Assembly (NCBI GenBank): GCA_965197545.1
Contig: CBDANJ010000008.1
Coordinates: forward strand, 1,426,001-1,490,000
Origin: CATOSP01 sp965197545
Lineage (GTDB): Bacteria; Chloroflexota; Dehalococcoidia; Lucifugimonadales; UBA3495
DNA: 64,000 bases
Reading direction: 5' to 3'
In this document: positions 19,060 through 28,232 of the stretch, piece by piece
How positions within the stretch are numbered: the first letter of the stretch is position 1
Layout: the number at the start of each line of letters is the position of its first letter
Notes under the pieces: model-generated
What the model saw: the letters and a program-made list of their open reading frames with translations, nothing else
Databases searched by the model: none
What the model was told of the DNA's origin: nothing
Position numbers and translations under genes: made by a program

Positions 19060-19569
19060 TTAGGCAGTCTCATTCCACCACAGTTTGACGCATTCCAACT
19101 CGAAGTAAGAGTCATTGGCCTCGAGGTCGGGTAAGGATGCGCCTTCGGGAAGAGTCACCCCCAAACGTATCACGTAGTCTTCTCCGGACTCGGCACGCTT
19201 CTGTACGGCAAGGGCCGCTTCGGGCGCCCGCTGGTCAGCTATATGCTTGAAGTCCCCGTACCGGCCCCGGAACATAACCGTGTGTTCCGAGCCCGTATGA
19301 TAGTAAGTTTCCAGGGTCACCTCCGCATCATCCTCTATGGGATTGCCCTGGCCGTCTACCAAGCACATCCGCACGGCACAACCCCGGTGGTCCGAAGCGG
19401 GGCCCACGAATATCAATTGGTAAGGAACTCCGTCGGGGCCCGGAGGAGGCACCAACATTTCCCACCCTGCGTAAACGTTTCCTTCCTTGGTTTCTATGAA
19501 TTCCCGCCTGGTCTCCAAGGATTCTCTGGTGAGAGTGTAATTGAAATCTTCGTACAAAGGGAGAGTCAT
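19060..19569 (-). CDS. Hypothetical protein in catabolic cluster
   Basis: A 169-residue soluble protein that I do not recognise. It has no signal peptide or membrane segment and only two cysteines. The sequence is acidic with predicted beta segments (YAGWEMLVPPPGPDGVPYQLI, EVTLETYYHTGSEHTVMF) and ends FELECVKLWWNETA. It sits 37 bases downstream of the LLM oxidoreductase gene on the same strand and 51 before the hydrolase gene, so it is likely cotranscribed and may be an accessory or binding protein of that pathway. Confidence 0.7.
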   Translation of the reverse strand: MTLPLYEDFNYTLTRESLETRREFIETKEGNVYAGWEMLVPPPGPDGVPYQLIFVGPASDHRGCAVRMCLVDGQGNPIEDDAEVTLETYYHTGSEHTVMFRGRYGDFKHIADQRAPEAALAVQKRAESGEDYVIRLGVTLPEGASLPDLEANDSYFELECVKLWWNETA

Positions 19570-19606
19570 TTTCGGCCGCCTATGTTCTGGTCAGGGGCCG
19601 CCGGAA

Positions 19607-20773
19607 TCACACTGCTTCCGCTTGCTTGTCCGGAGTTTTGACACCTTCAGCGTTAATGTGCCGGAGCCTCGGAATAACGTGCTCAGCGAAGAGCCGCTTT
19701 GACTTAATTACGTTCTCATGGGTATTCTTACCCACCCTGAACATACCCAGGAAGTGCCCGTAGCCGGCGGTCTCCATATCGGCAGCCAACCAATCGGCAA
19801 CGTAGTCAGGGTCGCCGCAAACGATGAACCCTGTCTCCCTTAGCTTTTCGAAAGGCGTCCCCGGTCCCGGCATCTCTGCTCCGGAGGAGCGCTTCCGGTA
19901 TTCATAAGAACGGTCCGTCTGCAATCCCGGCACCGGCGCCGGCACTTGGACCGGACGGCTGAAGGTTGTGAGGCGGCGCACGTACATCACGGCTTCTCGG
20001 CACTCCTCGATGGCTTGTTCGGTCGTTTCCGCGACGTGTATGTACCGGGAGCCGATGAAATACTCCGGGTTGGCTTCCCAGCCGAATTTCTCCTTAGCCA
20101 CTTCCTGGTAGTATTCAAACGCGTCCTGGAAAACGACGGTCGGGTTCCACACCCGGGCGATTGGGATGCGCCGCTCGGCAGCGAACTCGATGGTCTCGGC
20201 GGAACCCGCCGGCATCCAGATGGGCAGCGGGTCTTGAATCGGGCGGGGCCACACAGACACCGCCTTCAGGTTGTAGAAATCTCCCTGGTGGTCGAAGATC
20301 TCCTCAGTCAAGCCTTTCCGCATAATTTCATAGGACTCGGCGAACCGCGCCCGGCTGGTGAAGGGGTCCACGTTGTAGGAAACGTACTCTTGGGGGACAC
20401 CTCTAACAATGCCGCCAATGAAGCGGCCTCCGGAAAGCACATCAAGCTGGGCGAACTCCTCGGCCGTTTGCACCGGGTGGCGCAGCGGCAGAACGTGGCC
20501 GATAACGCCCACTTTCATGCGCTTGGTCCTGGCAATCAGAGCGGCGGCCAAGACAGTACAAGAAGGGTTGATGTTGAAATAGGTGAAATGGTGCTCGTTT
20601 ACGAAAGCCCCATCAAACCCTAACTCTTCGCACAGCTCCCACTCATCCAGATGCTCACTGTAAGTAAGAGCCGCCAACTGCGGGTCACAGAATTTGTTGG
20701 TCTGCCGGACCTCCGGACCGATATCATCCGGAATTCCGGGGTATGTGGTCTCATCAAAGCTGTAAAACTTCAT
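19607..20773 (-). CDS. LLM-class flavin-dependent oxidoreductase (luciferase-like)
   Basis: A 388-residue TIM-barrel oxidoreductase of the bacterial luciferase superfamily. Typical features are FDGAFVNEHHF near residue 53, RTKRMKVGVIGHVLPLRHPVQTAEEFAQLDVLSGGRFIGGI in the middle, and PIWMPAGSAETIEFAAERRIP. Such enzymes use reduced flavin and oxygen for monooxygenation or Baeyer-Villiger steps. It leads the surviving part of the minus-strand cluster, just downstream of a broken ring-hydroxylating dioxygenase subunit. Confidence 0.9.
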   Translation of the reverse strand: MKFYSFDETTYPGIPDDIGPEVRQTNKFCDPQLAALTYSEHLDEWELCEELGFDGAFVNEHHFTYFNINPSCTVLAAALIARTKRMKVGVIGHVLPLRHPVQTAEEFAQLDVLSGGRFIGGIVRGVPQEYVSYNVDPFTSRARFAESYEIMRKGLTEEIFDHQGDFYNLKAVSVWPRPIQDPLPIWMPAGSAETIEFAAERRIPIARVWNPTVVFQDAFEYYQEVAKEKFGWEANPEYFIGSRYIHVAETTEQAIEECREAVMYVRRLTTFSRPVQVPAPVPGLQTDRSYEYRKRSSGAEMPGPGTPFEKLRETGFIVCGDPDYVADWLAADMETAGYGHFLGMFRVGKNTHENVIKSKRLFAEHVIPRLRHINAEGVKTPDKQAEAV

Positions 20774-20825
20774 GCCGGATCGAGCCCCCTTCTAACGCCG
20801 GGAAAACACAGGGCCATGTTCGCTG

Positions 20826-21426
20826 TTAACCAGCTTCCTTGTGCAAGATTATACTGGCTGCGCCATGGGAGTCCAGCGCCTCTAGCTCCAATTCGGCCCG
20901 CCTGTAACGGATCTTCCAGCCCCCGGCGGCGCGGATCAGCCGGTAGAAAAACCGGGCAACATAAGGGGCCGGTTTTACGCATGCGGACCCGGTACACTAA
21001 GCAAGATCAGTTGGCTGCAATCTCATTACCATCTATCTCAGTGATCCGGACGTTGCTGATGAATCGGCGGGTGCGGGACCAAGGATATTCCCGGTGAGCG
21101 TAACTGCTATTCAGCGGCGCCACCCCAGCCCGGAGACGCACAATGTCATCATAGATGAACACCAGGTCTTGCTCGAGGTCGCCTTCGGTCAGATCAGTGG
21201 CTGGGGCCGCGTAGCGGCTGTCTTCGGTGAACAGCTCCCGCCACTCACCAGAGCGCCAGCCGTCCAGCAACGCCGCCTCCCCGTAGAGGAAGTCCTCTAC
21301 TTCCAGCCGTAACGCAGCGTCAAAAGCAACGGGCGCCGGATTTCCCGCTTGGTTAGTCACCGTCTCCACCAAATGGTTCTGGGGTAAAGGTAGGGCAGTC
21401 TCGCCCCGGCTGGGCCACGTGGACAC
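20826..21426 (-). pseudogene. Ring-hydroxylating dioxygenase beta subunit, broken
   Basis: The N-terminal part (EVEDFLYGEAALLDGWRSGEW, ELFTEDSRYAAPATD, SRTRRFISNVRI) is a typical NTF2-fold beta subunit of aromatic-ring dioxygenases. A TGA at 21007-21009 follows NEIAAN, the frame goes on as SCLVYRVRMRKTGP, and a one-base shift near 20950 is needed to reach VARFFYRLIRAAGGWKIRYRRAELELEAL and the final TAA at 20826. Two independent lesions and no alpha subunit nearby mark it as a relic. Start uncertain (GTG near 21426 or shortly after). Confidence 0.75.
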
Positions 21427-21731
21427 CGTGGCCCAAGCCCATCATATGCGCGTGCCACTGGCGGCACATAGCCCGCAAAGCTCACCCTGGCATGGCCGGG
21501 CCTCAGGGGCAAGAAAAGTTAATTCTGGGAAATGCCTTCGCTTACCCCTCCATTTCCGGGGTTAGGGATAAAGGAATGCTTACCAATTCGGGTAGGGCCG
21601 AGTTAGCGTTGAACGTTGTGCAATGTAATAGATACCGAATGCATCCCCAACCCTTTCCGCAGACCGGTGAACCCTGAAGCGCTACCGGAGACCTGGGGTT
21701 GGGACCACCCGCCGCAGGTCTCGCTACCCGG
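21427..21731. other. Intergenic region at the island boundary
   Basis: About 300 bases with no supportable gene. The stretch 21650-21730 has several short GC-rich dyads next to the serine recombinase and tRNA-like sequence, so a recombinase attachment site could lie here. None can be defined without a second copy. Confidence 0.35.
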
Positions 21732-21804
21732 TGGCTGTTAGTTCAGTTAGTAGAGCAACGGACTTCTGACCCGGGTTTTGTGGGTTCAATCCCCGCACGG
21801 TCCA
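21732..21804 (+). tRNA. tRNA-like sequence, degenerate (anticodon would be UCU)
   Basis: A 73-base cloverleaf-like order is visible: an imperfect acceptor stem, D-arm GTTC/GAGC with the AGTTAGTA loop, an anticodon loop CTTCTGA with only three of five stem pairs, and a good T-arm (GTGGG TTCAATC CCCGC). The weak anticodon stem and acceptor mismatch suggest a decayed tRNA-Arg or a tRNA-derived attachment site. It overlaps the 3' end of the serine recombinase gene on the other strand, which accounts for that protein's AGIEPT tail. Confidence 0.45.
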
Positions 21805-23386
21805 CATGCGTCACTGTAGACAGAACCGGGGCGCTCAAGGAGATTTCCTGAGCGTCCCTGCCTTTTATGGGGCTGTCCTCCGGCATGGGAATGGTGTAGC
21901 GGATGGTGGCCTTGCCGGGGACCACGCCGATCTCCTTCACGAATGACCGGATGAAAGCCCGCGTTTCCGTCAACTTGCTTTCCATCAGGAACTCGCGCAT
22001 TTCCTTCACGTGCCCCGCAATCGCGTCCTCGTCCCCCAATCCCCGCATCCGCACGGCCAGGATGGCCCGCGCTTCATCGGCTGCTATCTCCAGCTTCTCC
22101 TGTCGTTCCTTGTGCTCCCGGATGCGGGGCAGGATGTCATTGATCTCCAGGTCCGTGGTCTCCACCGCCTGCCACAGCCGGTCGAGCCTGCGCCGTATTT
22201 CGTTCAGCTCCTCGTCAACGGCCTCCACCTTCTCCCGCTGCTCCCTGATCACGCTGTCCAACTCTTCGTTGACCAGCTTCACCAGGTCCCGAATGTTGCT
22301 CTCGGCCAAGATGTTTTCCCGTATCTGCTCAATGATCATCCGCTCGAACCGCTTGGCGTTGAGCCGGGGAGTGTCGCAGGCCCCCTGTCCCTGCTTCAGG
22401 AGCGAATGGCAGACGTAGTAGGTGAACTGGCCGCTCTTGGCTTCATGGGCGGTCAGCGCCTTGCCACAGGTCTCGCACCTGACTATTCCGCTGAGCAGGT
22501 AGGGACTGGCGGCGCGGCGGGGGTGAATCCTGGCGGGGGCCTTGGACTCCAGGATGGCGGACACCCGCTCGTAGTCGTCCCGGGAGACGATGGCCGGGAA
22601 GGCGTCTTCCACCCGAACCGGAGGGACGTTGTCCTTGGCTCTGGTTCCCCAGACCAATGTTCCGGTATAGCTTTCGTTGGTGAGGATCCGGTGAATGGTG
22701 GTTTTCGTCCAGCGGCTTCCCTGGGGGCTGGCGATGCCCTCCTTGTTCAGCGTCTTGGTGATGCCCAGAATGCTGGTCCCGAGCAGGGCCATCTGGAAGA
22801 TGCGGCGCACCACGCCGTCGGCGGGCGGGTCAAGCTCCAGCTTGGGGCGTTTCTTGGCTCCGTCCTGGACCGGCACCTTCCGGTAGCCGTAGGGGGAGTA
22901 GGTGCCAATCCAGAAGCCACGGGAGGCCGCCTCCCGCATTCCCCTCAAAACCTCCTGGGCCAAATTTTCGCTATAGAACTCGTCGACGCTCTCGATGATG
23001 GCCTCCATCAGCTTGCCGGTGGGGGAGTCGTCGGCGTGCTCGGTGATGGAGGTGACCCTGATGCCCCGCTTGCGGAGCATGGACTTGAAGGCCACGGCGT
23101 GCTCCCGCTTGCGGGTGAAGCGGGAGAATTTCCAGACCAAGATTTCCTGGAAAGGGGATTCGGACAGGCTGGCCTCGTCCAGCATCCGGCGGAACTGGGG
23201 CCGGTCGGCGATGCGGCCGCTCTCGGCCTCGTCGATGTACTCGCGGGCGATGACGTATCCGTTCTTCTCGGCGTAGTCCCGCAGCGCTCTGAGCTGGGCT
23301 GCCACCGAGAGATCCACGTCCTGGCGGTCGCTGGAGACCCGGGCATACAGGGCTGCCGGGGTAAGGGGATGTAGATGCTTATTCAT
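21743..23386 (-). CDS. Large serine recombinase (site-specific integrase/resolvase family)
   Basis: A 547-residue large serine recombinase. The catalytic domain starts AALYARVSSDRQD with the nucleophile Ser about 18, followed by VWKFSRFTRKREHAV. The recombinase domain has GYRKVPVQDG and RWTKTTIHRILTNESYTG. A zinc ribbon (CETCGKAL, then CHSLLKQGQGACD) precedes a long coiled coil (about 370-450, EQREKVEAVDEELNEIRRRL). These proteins integrate or excise phages and islands. Its C-terminal codons overlap a tRNA-like sequence on the opposite strand, pointing to the attachment region. All domains are present, so it may be active. Confidence 0.93.
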   Translation of the reverse strand: MNKHLHPLTPAALYARVSSDRQDVDLSVAAQLRALRDYAEKNGYVIAREYIDEAESGRIADRPQFRRMLDEASLSESPFQEILVWKFSRFTRKREHAVAFKSMLRKRGIRVTSITEHADDSPTGKLMEAIIESVDEFYSENLAQEVLRGMREAASRGFWIGTYSPYGYRKVPVQDGAKKRPKLELDPPADGVVRRIFQMALLGTSILGITKTLNKEGIASPQGSRWTKTTIHRILTNESYTGTLVWGTRAKDNVPPVRVEDAFPAIVSRDDYERVSAILESKAPARIHPRRAASPYLLSGIVRCETCGKALTAHEAKSGQFTYYVCHSLLKQGQGACDTPRLNAKRFERMIIEQIRENILAESNIRDLVKLVNEELDSVIREQREKVEAVDEELNEIRRRLDRLWQAVETTDLEINDILPRIREHKERQEKLEIAADEARAILAVRMRGLGDEDAIAGHVKEMREFLMESKLTETRAFIRSFVKEIGVVPGKATIRYTIPMPEDSPIKGRDAQEISLSAPVLSTVTHVDRAGIEPTKPGSEVRCSTN

Positions 23387-23466
23387 GCTGTCCTCCTTGG
23401 AGTCCTCTTGATCGGCATAGCGAGCGCCTGTTTGACTCGCTTCTGCAAGACCTAACAGTACGCTAG

Positions 23467-24783
23467 TTACTGTTCACGGAGGTCTTCGACCTTACGAAAC
23501 GGGCGGAGTATCCCATCGTCGGCATCAAAGACCTCTAAAAATGTAGAAGCGACGTTTGAGTCCATAGAAAAGTAGCCCAGGGACTTTGGGTAATCGCCAC
23601 CAAGCAAGTAGAGTTGCATTGCAAGCTCACCGTCGCCCATTGTGACTAACGTCCACCAAACGGCAGTACCCTCTTCCATTTTTGCAAGCCATTGCTTATG
23701 CGGCTTAACCGATTCTTCATAGCATTCTTCCGTCCCTATGACACCGCCCTTCTTCGTGAGTGCGTACCTGAACTCACACGTTTCTTCGGCTGGATGATAT
23801 ACGAACACGACCTTATCGCAGTTCGGCAGCAAATCGCCAAACAGGGCGATTTGTTCAGCAAGCTTCTTTACAGAACTTTCGGGAATCTCTGAATCATGCT
23901 TTGAAGGAATCACTAATTCAATTAGAGGTCCGTCAGCGTTGCGTGCATCAAACACCAGCGTGATCCACTCACTAACCTTGGATATCGATTCCTCTGTCTT
24001 GTGCCGTCGGTATGTCTTGAGCACGGGAACACATTCATTATTGATCCACTTGACGGTTTCTTCGGCCCATTTCGATAGCCTTCCCGTGATTGCTGCTCCT
24101 AATATTGAAACCTTAGAGCCTGTCCCATAAGCCAGGGTCGGTTTCGGATATCGTCAACAAGAGCCATATAGTCGCCATAACTGATTCATATCTATGCGTG
24201 TTACGCCAATTATCAAGCTCATTGTGACGCCTTACATCTCTCCCCAACTTCATGGGACAGGCTCCTTAACTGCAATAAATAGCGTCTCCGCCAGCGACAT
24301 ATCCGAGACGAACTGTATCAACGGAATCGGAATTTCTTGCTGTCTGTCATGGAAGCCCAAAGTGACATGCTCATCGTAATCACGAACTTCTTGTATCAGA
24401 TTTTCGTGGCTTCCCTTCGATACGGCAGACATATCAACAGTGACACTATTGCCCACGCGCTGCGATCCGAAGGCAAACTTGCCAGGACTATCGGTGAATG
24501 GGATGTGTACGCATGGAGTTCTAGATACTTCGTGAATGAACCTATCCGGCTCATCTGTCACTATGTACATATCCTGATGCAACGATGCTTCAGTTTCCGA
24601 TGATTTCTCTACCCATGTTCGCTCAGTCTTTCCTAGAGGCAACAGGAGCGGGTTATGCCCATGAATCACAGGAACGCCTTCCATTGCAGCAAAGCTGAGT
24701 TCCAGCGTCTCTACTGAGAGTCGAACGTACACGTCTCCTCGTTTTACTGGTTCTGTTGTCGCCACGATTCCGGATATCCGCAT
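23467..24783 (-). pseudogene. Unidentified island gene split by a MITE
   Basis: The gene begins at the ATG 24783-24781 (MRISGIVATTEPVKRGD), a few bases from IS5 copy B, and reads to LAETLFIAVK. A 149-bp MITE then interrupts it. On the far side the same frame resumes as VSILGAAITGRLSKWAEET and runs to FRKVEDLREQ at 23467. Removing the MITE and one CTTA duplicate joins AVK to VSI without a frameshift, giving a protein of about 390 residues. No family is recognised. The second half (from about 24024) is still open and might be made as a fragment. The base composition is lower in GC than the flanks, as expected for transferred DNA. Confidence 0.7.
24116..24264. mobile_element. 149-bp MITE, GAGCCTGTCCCAT ends, CTTA target duplication
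   Basis: Inverted ends GAGCCTGTCCCAT and ATGGGACAGGCTC bound a 149-bp segment with no coding capacity. CTTA flanks it on both sides (24112-24115 and 24265-24268). It interrupts the reading frame of an unknown island gene. No transposase with these ends is present in the window. Confidence 0.8.
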
Positions 24784-25073
24784 AACTAGGGATACTCTGA
24801 ACAAGAGCGGCGAGGGCTTTTCTGGTAGTTGCCGGGGGATTGCCGGCAAATCCCCCAGCTTCCGGAACCGTTTTCCCGGATGTTCCGCCCTCCCATTTCG
24901 CCCCGGCGGGGCCGTTGCGGGCTTTGACCGGCCCGTCTGGCCGCCTGCGTCCGGGTTTGGGCACAACTGTGCCTACGTCAGCCGGTCAGTTGACTCTCCG
25001 CCGTCAGCAGGTTGCCCAGTCCAAAAAGCAGCGCCAGACGCTCCGTGTTCTTCGCCAGCCCCCGGTAGCGCAC

Positions 25074-25096
25074 CCCCGCTTTCGCGAGGGCAGGCT
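25074..25096 (-). repeat. AGCCTG hairpin element (23 nt)
   Basis: Counterpart of the copy at 2476-2498, at the same AAG^GTG position in IS5 copy B. Confidence 0.8.
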
Positions 25097-25144
25097 CTTG
25101 GCGTAGCCGAATACCCGCTTCACCTTCAGGAACGGGTGCTCCAC

Positions 25145-25169
25145 CCCCGATCGCAGTCGGGGGCAGGCT
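25145..25169 (-). repeat. AGCCTG hairpin element (25 nt)
   Basis: Counterpart of the copy at 2403-2427, at the same AAG^GTG position in IS5 copy B. It differs by one base on the 3' side of the hairpin (CGATCGG here, CGACCGG in copy A). Confidence 0.8.
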
Positions 25170-25570
25170 CTTGGCCCTGAGCGATGCCTTGCGCCTCTCC
25201 GCCAACGCTTCAGCGCTCCCAGGGTCGAGTTTCCGGCGTTTCCCAGGACGCATCGCCACCTGCCATTCCACCTCACGCCCCAGGTTCTCCTCCCGCTTGT
25301 GGACCCCCTGATACCCGGCATCGCCCCACACCTGCGTCTCCCCTCCGCGCAGCAGCCGGTGCGCCTCGGTTACGTCGTGAGCGTTGGCTGCCGTGGTGCT
25401 CAGGCTGTGCACCACCCCGGTTTCAGAATCCACCCCGATGTGCGCCTTCATCCCGAAATGCCACTGGTTCCCTTTCTTCGTCTGATGCATCTCCGGGTCC
25501 CGCTTCCTGGCCCGGTTCTTCGTCGAGGACGGCGCCTCGATGATGCTGGCGTCTACGATGGTCCCTTCCT

Positions 25571-25612
25571 TGAACCGCAGTCCCTGAACCGCAGTCCCTG
25601 AACCGCAGTCCC
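25571..25612 (-). repeat. 14-nt tandem triplication in IS5 copy B
   Basis: Three copies of TGAACCGCAGTCCC on the plus strand, identical to the triplication in copy A. Confidence 0.9.
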
Positions 25613-26113
25613 TGGGACTCCAGGTGGGCGTTGATCTCCTCGAGCAGTCCTTTGCCCAGTTCGTGCCGCTCCAGGAGATGGCGGAAGTTGAGGATGGTGG
25701 TCTCGCCGGGCAGCGCCTCCGCCAAGCTCAGGCCCACGAACCGCCGGACTGATTCGGCCTCGTAGAGCAGATCCTCCATGCCGGGGTCGCTGAGGTTATA
25801 GAACAACTGCACGCAGTGAACCCGCAGCATCACCGTTAGCGGGTAGGGCCGTCGGCCCTTGCCCGGCTTGGGATAAACCGGCCTGATGCGCTCTTCCAGC
25901 TTCTGCCAGGGAATCAGGCCATCCATGCGCTGCAGGAACAACTCGCGGCGGGTCTTGCGTTTCTTGCCTTGGTATTCCAAGTCAGCAAAAGTCGGCGGGG
26001 GTGGCTCCATCAATTCTCACTCCGTCCGGCACCGGCTGGTCCAACCATACTATGCCACAACAAGGCGGGCTTGTTCAGAGGTTTCTTAGAGTGCTACGAG
26101 CCTGACGTCTGTT

Positions 26114-26173
26114 GTCGAAATAGTCCGTCGAATAGGTCCGTCGAATAGGTCCGTCGAATAGGTCCGTCGAAAT
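26114..26173. repeat. 13-nt tandem array
   Basis: About four units of TCGAATAGGTCCG, the first one imperfect. It lies just outside IS5 copy B in non-coding DNA. No function is evident. Confidence 0.85.
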
Positions 26174-26416
26174 TGTACTCAACGAAGTTAGTGAAACCCG
26201 GTTTCTACGAAGAATCGTCACCGACGTGCGTGGTATTAAAATAAAGGCGCCAAGTCAAACCTGCGCTGAAGGACCACATGCGCGTTGACCAGACCCAGCC
26301 GCCAGATGGCTGCCAGTCCTAGCTAGAGGAGACTTGTGGATACCTGATCTCACACAGATTTTGGAAGCGGCCATTAACCCGTTGCCTAACGACCAGGTCA
26401 ACAATGGTCCGACACA

Positions 26417-26692
26417 GTGGGTATTCGCGTGCTCAAGGTTGATTTGACCAGGACACTTGGGCTCACTCTGCTCACAGCAGTCTGCGTCGGGTTGCTAGCG
26501 ACCGTATTCGAGGGCTCCAATAACACCTGGGCTATCGTGTCGATCCTCGTGGTCGCCCTTGGAGTATCTCCCGTAGTCGCCGGTTGGATGTCACCCTTCC
26601 GAATGCATTTTGTGCTGTTCCCTGTCGGTATTTCTGCCTCGGTATACACCGCCGGGAAGATCTTCGGGCCACCTTTGACGGAGGCCCCTTAG
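26417..26692 (+). pseudogene. Small membrane protein, 5' part, interrupted by an IS
   Basis: The frame encodes three hydrophobic segments (LGLTLLTAVCVGLLATVF, AIVSILVVALGVSPVVAGW, FVLFPVGISASVYTAG). It reaches the insertion point of the 26693-28108 element and stops. On the other side a further membrane segment (VLTISTGLVFGGIASIAFFGG) continues in a frame one base off. The whole looks like a four-helix membrane protein of about 130 residues split by the IS, with a small indel at or near the junction. No family is recognised. Confidence 0.55.
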
Positions 26693-26866
26693 CAGGCTGC
26701 TGAACAAAGGTGTTCACGTCCGGAATCGACGGGTCAAGTCGTTGATGCCTGGGTCCTGTTGGAGGAAATTGTGCCGTTCACACAGGGCTTTCAGCCCCTT
26801 CGGCTTCGCGGACCGGCCCTCTTGGGGGCACCGGGCATAGCCAGACCCAGCTAGCCCATTGTCAGG

Positions 26867-28017
26867 TCATGCCATCCGGGCTTCCGGAGTTGCCGCCGCC
26901 TGCCCCAGCAGCTTGGCCATCCGAACCAGGTTGTAGGCCGTGGCCACCAAGTTCCCCGCCAGACCAGTCCGGTCCAATCCCCGGTAACGGGTCCGCCGGA
27001 ATCCTCCCACGGTCTTCATCCAGCCAAAGATCTCCTCAACCCGTTTCCGAATCTGCTGACTGACCGCGTACCCAGTATGCCGGGTGGTCCGGCCATCAAT
27101 AGCGCTGGACCGCCCCTTGTTGTTCTGCGCGACATGCGGCGTTACCCCGCGCCGCCGCAGGTCCGCCACCCAGTCCCGGGTGTCGTAGCCTTTGTCTCCG
27201 CCCAGCGTTCTGGGATGAAAGCCCCGTCCCCGGGCTTGCTCCAACAGTTCCGGCACAATATCCCGCTCCGCCGTACCCGTCGCTCGGGTGGTCTGAAAGT
27301 CCACCAGCATTCCATGCCGGTTTTCCATCAGGGCGTGGGCCATGAACACCAGCCTGGCCTCCTTGCCTTTACCCTTGCGCAGCAACCGGGCCTCCGGGTC
27401 CGTAGTGCTTTGGTGGGTGGCATTGCTGCGCCGTTCCCCATGGAAGTCAACCGAGGGGTTGCCCGGGTCGGCATCGGTTGCCCTGGGTGGATCACCGTCC
27501 TTGGGTTTGAAGCTCTTCAGGCTGGCTGCCGCCTCAATCAGGGTTCCATCCACCGTGAAGCGCTCGTCCGACAGCAGGCCCTGCCGCTCCGCTTCCAGCA
27601 CCGCCTCGCCGAACAAAGCCTGGCCCACTCCGTGCCTCAGCAGCCGCTCCCGGTTCTTGGTGAAGGTGGTGGCATCGAAGCTGGACTCAATCAGGTTCAT
27701 ATCCAGAAACCACCGGAAGAGGAGGTTGTAGTCCAACTGTTCGCAGAATGCCCGTTCACTGCGTACCGAGTACAGGGCAATCAGCAATGACGACTTCAGC
27801 AGCCGCTCGGGCGGGATCGACGGACGGACCACATTGGCGTACATCCGGTCCAGGTCCGGGGATAACGCCTTCAGGGCTTGGTCCGCCAGCATCTTGATAA
27901 CACGCAGGGGATGATCCGTTGGCACCCGCGTTTCCAGGTCCTCGCGTTTCCAGGTCCTCGCGTTTCCAGGTCAATGTAGGCCAGCATAGTCACCTGTGAA
28001 TCATATCTCCCGCGCAT
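26867..28017 (-). pseudogene. DDE transposase, frame broken by a 16-nt triplication
   Basis: The body (DHPLRVIKMLADQALKAL, FDATTFTKNRERLL, VDGTLIEAAASLKSF, GGDKGYDTRDWVADL, RKRVEEIFGWMKTVGG) is a complete DDE transposase with its D, D and E regions. The natural start is probably the ATG at 28017 (MRGRYDSQVTMLAYIDLETR). Between it and the body a 16-nt unit occurs three times (27927-27972), adding 32 bases and breaking the frame. With a single unit LETR would join VPTDHPL directly. A shorter in-frame start near 27925 could still give a nearly complete protein, so activity cannot be excluded. Confidence 0.8.
27927..27972 (-). repeat. 16-nt tandem triplication in transposase gene
   Basis: Unit CGCGTTTCCAGGTCCT on the plus strand, nearly three copies. 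It separates the transposase start region from its body. Confidence 0.9.
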
Positions 28018-28108
28018 CGGCTCAACCTCCGTCCAGGGTGGCGTCCAGGGTGATCCTATTTTAACCCGTTCCCTCTGGATTGTCGGGCCACGCCGGGTTT
28101 TTCAGCAG

Positions 28109-28232
28109 CCCCTTAGAGGTGTTGACCATCTCGACCGGTTTAGTCTTTGGTGGGATAGCATCTATAGCTTTCTTTGGCGGGTGGTTCACGAGGCAATACC
28201 TTGGTCGATTTGGCGGCACAAAGTGCCCTTGA
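28109..28232 (+). pseudogene. Small membrane protein, 3' part
   Basis: From the target duplicate onward the frame reads LEVLTISTGLVFGGIASIAF then FFGGWFTRQYLGRFGGTKCP and a TGA at 28230. It is the far side of the membrane-protein gene interrupted by the 26693-28108 IS. Confidence 0.5.

Larger units (their letters stand above)
24978..26010 (-). pseudogene. IS5-family transposase, copy B, same lesions as copy A
   Basis: The N-terminus differs slightly (EPPPPTFADLEYQG) because of a six-base insertion, then matches copy A. The 14-mer triplication (25571-25612) breaks the frame, and the hairpins at 25145-25169 and 25074-25096 shift and restore it, so the end reads VRYRGLAKNTERLALLFGL to QLTG. Since both copies share all three lesions, the element must have moved or been duplicated after it was damaged, using a transposase supplied in trans or general recombination. 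Confidence 0.85.
24789..26086 (-). mobile_element. IS5-type insertion sequence, copy B
   Basis: Inverted, nearly identical copy of the element at 1492-2783, bounded by TA at 24787-24788 and 26087-26088. It is six bases longer, mainly from a small insertion just after the transposase start codon. It carries the same triplicated 14-mer and the same two hairpin repeats as copy A. Confidence 0.88.
26693..28108 (-). mobile_element. IS5/IS1182-like insertion sequence with 8-bp target duplication
   Basis: CCCCTTAG occurs directly on both sides (26685-26692 and 28109-28116), an 8-bp target duplication. The ends share CTGCTGAA in inverted orientation (CAGGCTGCTGAAC at the left). The 1416-bp element carries one transposase gene. 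It inserted in a small membrane-protein gene. Confidence 0.8.

Noticed and set aside
20826..21426. TGA in the dioxygenase beta gene as selenocysteine
   Set aside because: The position is not a conserved Cys in that family and a second frameshift lesion follows, so decay is the simpler reading.
22010..23374. Long open frame (454 codons) on the plus strand
   Set aside because: It lies entirely antisense to the serine recombinase gene, whose domains are clear, and its residues are those of a GC-rich shadow frame.
26114..26173. Possible iteron-type origin
   Set aside because: Four 13-mers without a replication gene or AT-rich region nearby; similar short tandem arrays occur all over the window.
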